A DNA stretch of 9,001 bases from JAABYT01 sp041581935 (GTDB lineage Bacteria; Pseudomonadota; Gammaproteobacteria; HK1). The notes below the pieces were generated by a model. That model was not told where the DNA came from. It saw only the letters and a program-made list of their open reading frames with translations, and searched no databases. Made by a program: the position numbers and the translations under genes. Below, piece after piece: positions 6,345 through 9,001 of this stretch; position 1 is the stretch's first letter, and each line of letters begins with the position of its first letter. The stretch is from the NCBI GenBank assembly GCA_041581935.1, contig JBFICP010000132.1, positions 1-9,001 of the forward strand, written 5' to 3'.

Positions 6345-6989
6345 TTAAAATGGCAGCGGGTTAAGATAGTGACGGCCCCTGCCTACCTCGCGCAGCTTGT
6401 CGAACAGCAGCTGGTAGTCTGCATCGCTGTTGGCGTAGTCGATGGACGCGGCATTGATGATGACGATCGGTGAGGCTTCATAGTGATAAAAAAACCGCGT
6501 GTAGGCGCTCACGAGCCTCTGCAGATAGTGCGTGTCGATGCTTCGCTCATATCCGATCCCGCGATTCGCGATGCGCTCGCGTAATACGTTGACCGGGGCC
6601 TGCAGGTAAATCACCAGATCCGGTTGCAGCGGCTCACCCACCACCTGCGTATACACCTGCTGGTAGAGCGCAAGCTCGTCCGCCTCAAGCGTCAACTCTG
6701 CGAAAATCCGATCCTTGTCCATCAGATAGTCGGCAACGCGCACCCGGCTGAACAAATCCGATTGACGCAGTCCCTCGATCTGGCGCGCCCTCTGGAGCAG
6801 AAAGTAGAGCTGAGTCGAGAGCGCGTGCGCGCGCGGATTCTCGTAGTAGCGCGCGAGGAACGGATTCTGCTCGGGTTCCTCGAGCAGCAGCTCGGCGGCG
6901 AAACTCTCGGCAAGCCGGCGCGCGAGTGTCGTCTTGCCGACGCCGATGGGGCCCTCGACGACGATGTACTTGAAGTCGCTCAACGCCAT
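6345..6989 (-). CDS. Deoxynucleoside kinase (dNK/dAK-dGK family)
   Basis: Cytoplasmic kinase of 214 residues that phosphorylates deoxynucleosides with ATP, as in purine or pyrimidine deoxynucleoside salvage. Visible features are the P-loop GPIGVGKT (13-20), LLEEPEQNPFL (35-45) with the candidate catalytic base E37, DYLMDKDRIFA (87-97) at the substrate site (the family's DR motif), PDLVIYLQAP (123-132), and the Arg-rich lid RIANRGIGYE (139-148). The ATG at 6989 lies four bases after the folK stop and leaves a normal short N-terminus. The frame stays open upstream to 7103, but that stretch is inside folK and unlike the family. This gene often follows pcnB-folK and precedes panB-panC in gammaproteobacteria; here it is the last gene of the run. 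dA/dG specificity over dT/dC is likely from context but is not proved. Confidence 0.9.
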   Translation of the reverse strand: MALSDFKYIVVEGPIGVGKTTLARRLAESFAAELLLEEPEQNPFLARYYENPRAHALSTQLYFLLQRARQIEGLRQSDLFSRVRVADYLMDKDRIFAELTLEADELALYQQVYTQVVGEPLQPDLVIYLQAPVNVLRERIANRGIGYERSIDTHYLQRLVSAYTRFFYHYEASPIVIINAASIDYANSDADYQLLFDKLREVGRGRHYLNPLPF

Positions 6990-6993
6990 CGGT

Positions 6994-7500
6994 TCAAAGC
7001 ACTTCCCTGATATCGTCGACGCGACGGAGATCCGCTTCGGATACGCCGGCGAGCAGAGTCGAAACGGCGCCAACTCCCGGAACGTCGAGGTCGTTCGCCA
7101 CATCGAAGAGCGGCCTGAGAACGAAGGCCCGTTCCCGGATGCGCGGATGGGGGATCGTCAGGCGTTCGTCCTTGACAACGTGTTCGCCGTAGACGAGCAG
7201 ATCGAGGTCGATGGTGCGCGGCTGCCAGCGCTCGGATCCACGAATGCGACCGCGAGCGACCTCGATGGCAAGCAACGCGTCGAGCAGTGCGTGGGGCTCG
7301 AGGTGCGTCTCGATAACGGCAACGCCATTCACGAAATCCGGTTGGCGCCCGGGCCCGACCGCCGGGTTCCTATAGAGCGGCGAGCGCGCCACCAGGCGAG
7401 TGCTCGGCAACGCGGCCAACGCATCGCACGCGCGGCGCACCTGCTCGATCGGGCGCCCGAGATTACTGCCGATTCCGATGTAGGCAGTGCTCGATGTCAT
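6994..7500 (-). CDS. folK: 2-amino-4-hydroxy-6-hydroxymethyldihydropteridine pyrophosphokinase
   Basis: Transfers pyrophosphate from ATP to 6-hydroxymethyl-7,8-dihydropterin, the step before dihydropteroate synthase in folate synthesis. From the ATG at 7500 the protein is 168 residues, normal for FolK. Motifs in order: AYIGIGSNLG (6-15), SPLYRNPAVG (40-49), the active-site signature RWQPRTIDLDLL (91-102) with Mg-binding D98 and D100, IPHPR (116-120) and ERAFVLRPL (123-131). The family usually begins only a few residues before the GSNLG strand, which favours 7500. An alternative ATG at 7530 overlaps the pcnB stop as ATGA and would add ten residues; coupling by that overlap is plausible. Neither start has a strong ribosome site. 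The downstream kinase begins four bases after its stop. Confidence 0.94.
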   Translation of the reverse strand: MTSSTAYIGIGSNLGRPIEQVRRACDALAALPSTRLVARSPLYRNPAVGPGRQPDFVNGVAVIETHLEPHALLDALLAIEVARGRIRGSERWQPRTIDLDLLVYGEHVVKDERLTIPHPRIRERAFVLRPLFDVANDLDVPGVGAVSTLLAGVSEADLRRVDDIREVL

Positions 7501-7526
7501 GGCGTCGACCCGCACGGCCGCCACCG

Positions 7527-8840
7527 TCATGCTTGGGCCTGAGATTGGCGTCGCCGCCCGCGGCGCCTCCGGCGCCGGCGCCTGCTCGTCCCGGCCAACG
7601 CAGACTTTTGGTCCGAGTCGTCCATTTCCTGAAACTTCGTCCACCACTCGGCTGCTTCGGCAACGTCTTCACCCGCTTCGGCGCGCAGCACCAGAAAATC
7701 GTAAGCCGCGCGAAATCGGGGGCGCGACGGCAATTGTATCGCACGTTTTCCGCGACGCTGCTCGAGGCGCGGCTGCAGGCTCCATATCTCGCGCGCCGCG
7801 AGTGAAAAGCGTCTCGGCACCGAAACCTGAGACACCTGGCGCGCGAGCACGTCCATGCCGGCGGCATCCATCGCCTGCACCGGCGTGAGACCTCGATCCG
7901 TGTGCGCAATCGTATCCTCGTATACGGCAGGCCAAAGCAGCACCGCGAACAGAAACGCGGGAGTGACGGGTTTGTCCTCCTGGATGCGGCGGTCGGTGTT
8001 CGCCAGGCCCTGGACAACGAGCCGGCAGGGTGGGCTCAGTGGATCCTCGGCGAGGCGCCCGGCTGTTTCCGCAAACAGATACTTGAACAGATCAAAATGA
8101 TTGAGAAGCTCGAAGCTCTGAACCGCCGCTCCGCCAAGGAACAGCTTGAGCACCTCTTCATAGAGGCGCGCCGCGGGGATCTCCGCCAGCATCGGAGCGC
8201 ACTCGGGTATTGCCGCCGCAGTCTCGTCGCCCAGGCGGAATCCGAGCTTCGCGGCAAACCGCACGGCGCGCAGCATGCGCACCGGATCCTCCCGGTAGCG
8301 GCGCTCCGGATCGCCGATGATGCGCAGAATGCCGGCTTCCAGATCCGCCATGCCGCCTGTGAAATCCAGCACGGAGAAATCGCGGATGTCGTAGTAAAGA
8401 CTGTTGACGGAAAAGTCCCGCCGCCAGACATCGTCTTCAACCGTAGTGCCGTAGACATTGTCACGCACGATCCGGCCGTTGACACTGTGATGGTCGTTCT
8501 CGGCTGACTCATCCACGGCGCCGCGAAAGGTCGCGACCTCGATGACTTCCGGGCCGAAGCGCACGTGCGCAAGCCGGAAACGCCGGCCGATGAGCCGTGC
8601 GCTACGAAACAGCCGCTTGACCTCCTCGGGCTCGGCGTCGGTAACGACATCGAAGTCCTTCGGCTCGCGGCCGAGCAGCAGATCGCGCACGCCGCCGCCC
8701 ACGAGGTAGGCTTCGAAGCCGGCCTTTTTCAATGTGTAGAGGACCTTGAGGGTGCCGCCACTGATATCGGCCCGCGATATCGAGTGTTCGGCTCTCGGTA
8801 TGCGAATGACCTGGGAGATAGTGTCTGAATCCTTTGCCAC
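7527..8840 (-). CDS. pcnB: Poly(A) polymerase I
   Basis: Adds poly(A) tails to RNA 3' ends, marking transcripts for decay; class II nucleotidyltransferase of 437 residues, cytoplasmic. Visible: RIPRAEHSISRADIS (13-27), typical of the PcnB N-terminus; the head motif YLVGGGVRDLLLG (45-57); the catalytic carboxylates in DFDVVT (62-67; D62, D64); IGRRFRLAHVRFG (84-96); RRDFSVNSLYY (140-150); and the neck RYREDPVRMLRAVRFA (181-196). The N-terminal PcnB motif and length argue against a CCA-adding enzyme. The tail carries 11 Arg in 12 residues (420-431), a basic RNA-binding end common in PcnB. The start is GTG, forced by an in-frame stop about 30 bases upstream and the lack of other ATG/GTG/TTG codons before the conserved region. 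No clear ribosome site is seen. It is first in a pcnB-folK-kinase run. Confidence 0.95.
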   Translation of the reverse strand: MAKDSDTISQVIRIPRAEHSISRADISGGTLKVLYTLKKAGFEAYLVGGGVRDLLLGREPKDFDVVTDAEPEEVKRLFRSARLIGRRFRLAHVRFGPEVIEVATFRGAVDESAENDHHSVNGRIVRDNVYGTTVEDDVWRRDFSVNSLYYDIRDFSVLDFTGGMADLEAGILRIIGDPERRYREDPVRMLRAVRFAAKLGFRLGDETAAAIPECAPMLAEIPAARLYEEVLKLFLGGAAVQSFELLNHFDLFKYLFAETAGRLAEDPLSPPCRLVVQGLANTDRRIQEDKPVTPAFLFAVLLWPAVYEDTIAHTDRGLTPVQAMDAAGMDVLARQVSQVSVPRRFSLAAREIWSLQPRLEQRRGKRAIQLPSRPRFRAAYDFLVLRAEAGEDVAEAAEWWTKFQEMDDSDQKSALAGTSRRRRRRRRGRRRQSQAQA

Positions 8841-8858
8841 CGGGTATGACCGGCGCTG

Positions 8859-8886
8859 TTGAGCGTGCTAATCGGCGGCGTATAAT
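8859..8886 (+). promoter_or_regulatory. Sigma70-like promoter for tRNA-Glu
   Basis: TTGAGC (8859-8864) and a perfect TATAAT (8881-8886) are separated by 16 bases. Transcription would start near 8893, leaving a leader of about 33 bases to be trimmed by RNase P. The stretch after the -10 is GC-rich, as expected of stringently controlled stable-RNA promoters. On the minus strand the same AT bases offer a -10-like TATTAT (8887-8882) that could serve pcnB, so the two promoters may overlap back to back. Confidence 0.6.
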
Positions 8887-8925
8887 ACCACCGCGCCGGG
8901 TACGGCACAGCTTTCCCGAAACTGC

Positions 8926-9001
8926 GCTCCCTTCGTCTAGCGGTCCAGGATACCGCCCTCTCACGGCGGGGACAGGGGTTCGATTCCCCTAGGGAGCGCC
9001 A
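8926..9001 (+). tRNA. tRNA-Glu (anticodon CUC)
   Basis: A complete 76-base cloverleaf with encoded CCA. Acceptor GCTCCCT (8926-8932) pairs with AGGGAGC (8991-8997), followed by discriminator G and CCA (8999-9001). The anticodon stem CCGCC (8953-8957) pairs with GGCGG (8965-8969) around the loop CTCTCAC, putting anticodon CTC at 8960-8962. The T arm is AGGGG-TTCGATT-CCCCT. The whole closely follows the bacterial tRNA-Glu pattern (CTTCGTCTAG after the acceptor). CUC reads GAG codons only, so a UUC isoacceptor must be encoded elsewhere. Its 3' end coincides with the window end. Confidence 0.97.

Noticed and set aside
6990..7103. Upstream extension of the deoxynucleoside kinase frame
   Set aside because: It lies wholly inside folK and adds 38 residues unlike the family. 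The ATG at 6989, just after the folK stop, gives a normal N-terminus.
7531..7647. Upstream extension of the folK frame
   Set aside because: It overlaps the pcnB 3' end and encodes Pro/Ala-rich residues not found in FolK proteins.
8602..8964. Minus-strand 120-codon frame overlapping pcnB and the tRNA
   Set aside because: It reads through the tRNA gene and a different frame of pcnB, so it is a shadow.
1..9001. CRISPR array, insertion sequence, toxin-antitoxin or defence system
   Set aside because: No regularly spaced direct repeats, transposase motifs, terminal inverted repeats or recognisable defence genes were seen. The lone 61-residue gene has no partner to form a toxin-antitoxin pair.

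Overview
This is a G+C-rich chromosomal window from a proteobacterium. A gammaproteobacterium is most likely, because poly(A) polymerase I (pcnB), folK and a deoxynucleoside kinase are packed in the arrangement common in that group. This placement rests on gene order and remembered motifs, not on a search. The window is mostly coding, has ordinary short gaps, and shows no insertion sequence, CRISPR array or phage gene.

Left part (1-3374, all minus strand). Read in the direction of transcription, a likely operon runs as follows: an HpaI-type class II aldolase (3374-2598), a D-2-hydroxyacid dehydrogenase (2588-1542), a CPA1-type cation/proton antiporter (1499-219), and the start of a flavodoxin-fold NAD(P)H:FMN oxidoreductase (172 to beyond base 1). 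The gaps are 9, 42 and 46 bp. The first two enzymes suggest catabolism of an unknown 2-keto or hydroxy acid. The last two recall the KefC/KefF pairing of an ion exchanger with a small flavoprotein.

Middle part (3375-6317). A divergent 100-bp gap separates the aldolase from a Tat-exported multicopper oxidase (3475-4890, plus) with all copper ligands present. A perfect 13-bp hairpin at 4933-4963 lies between it and a convergent small unknown gene of 61 codons (5177-4992, minus). A 249-bp gap rich in inverted repeats follows, and then a plus-strand periplasmic-binding-protein-like gene (5427-6317). That protein has no signal peptide and no transporter partners in the window.

Right part (6345-9001). 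A housekeeping RNA and nucleotide/folate cluster lies on the minus strand: pcnB (8840-7527), folK (about 7500-6994) and a dNK-family deoxynucleoside kinase (6989-6345). The genes touch or nearly touch, so they are probably co-transcribed. The panB/panC genes that often follow this set are not here; the convergent binding-protein-like gene takes their place. Divergent from pcnB, a strong sigma70-like promoter with a perfect TATAAT drives a complete tRNA-Glu(CUC), whose CCA end is the last base of the window.

No clearly new multi-gene system was found. The items most worth a second look are the antiporter/flavoprotein pair, the signal-less binding protein, the dyad-rich gap before it, and the small 61-aa protein.
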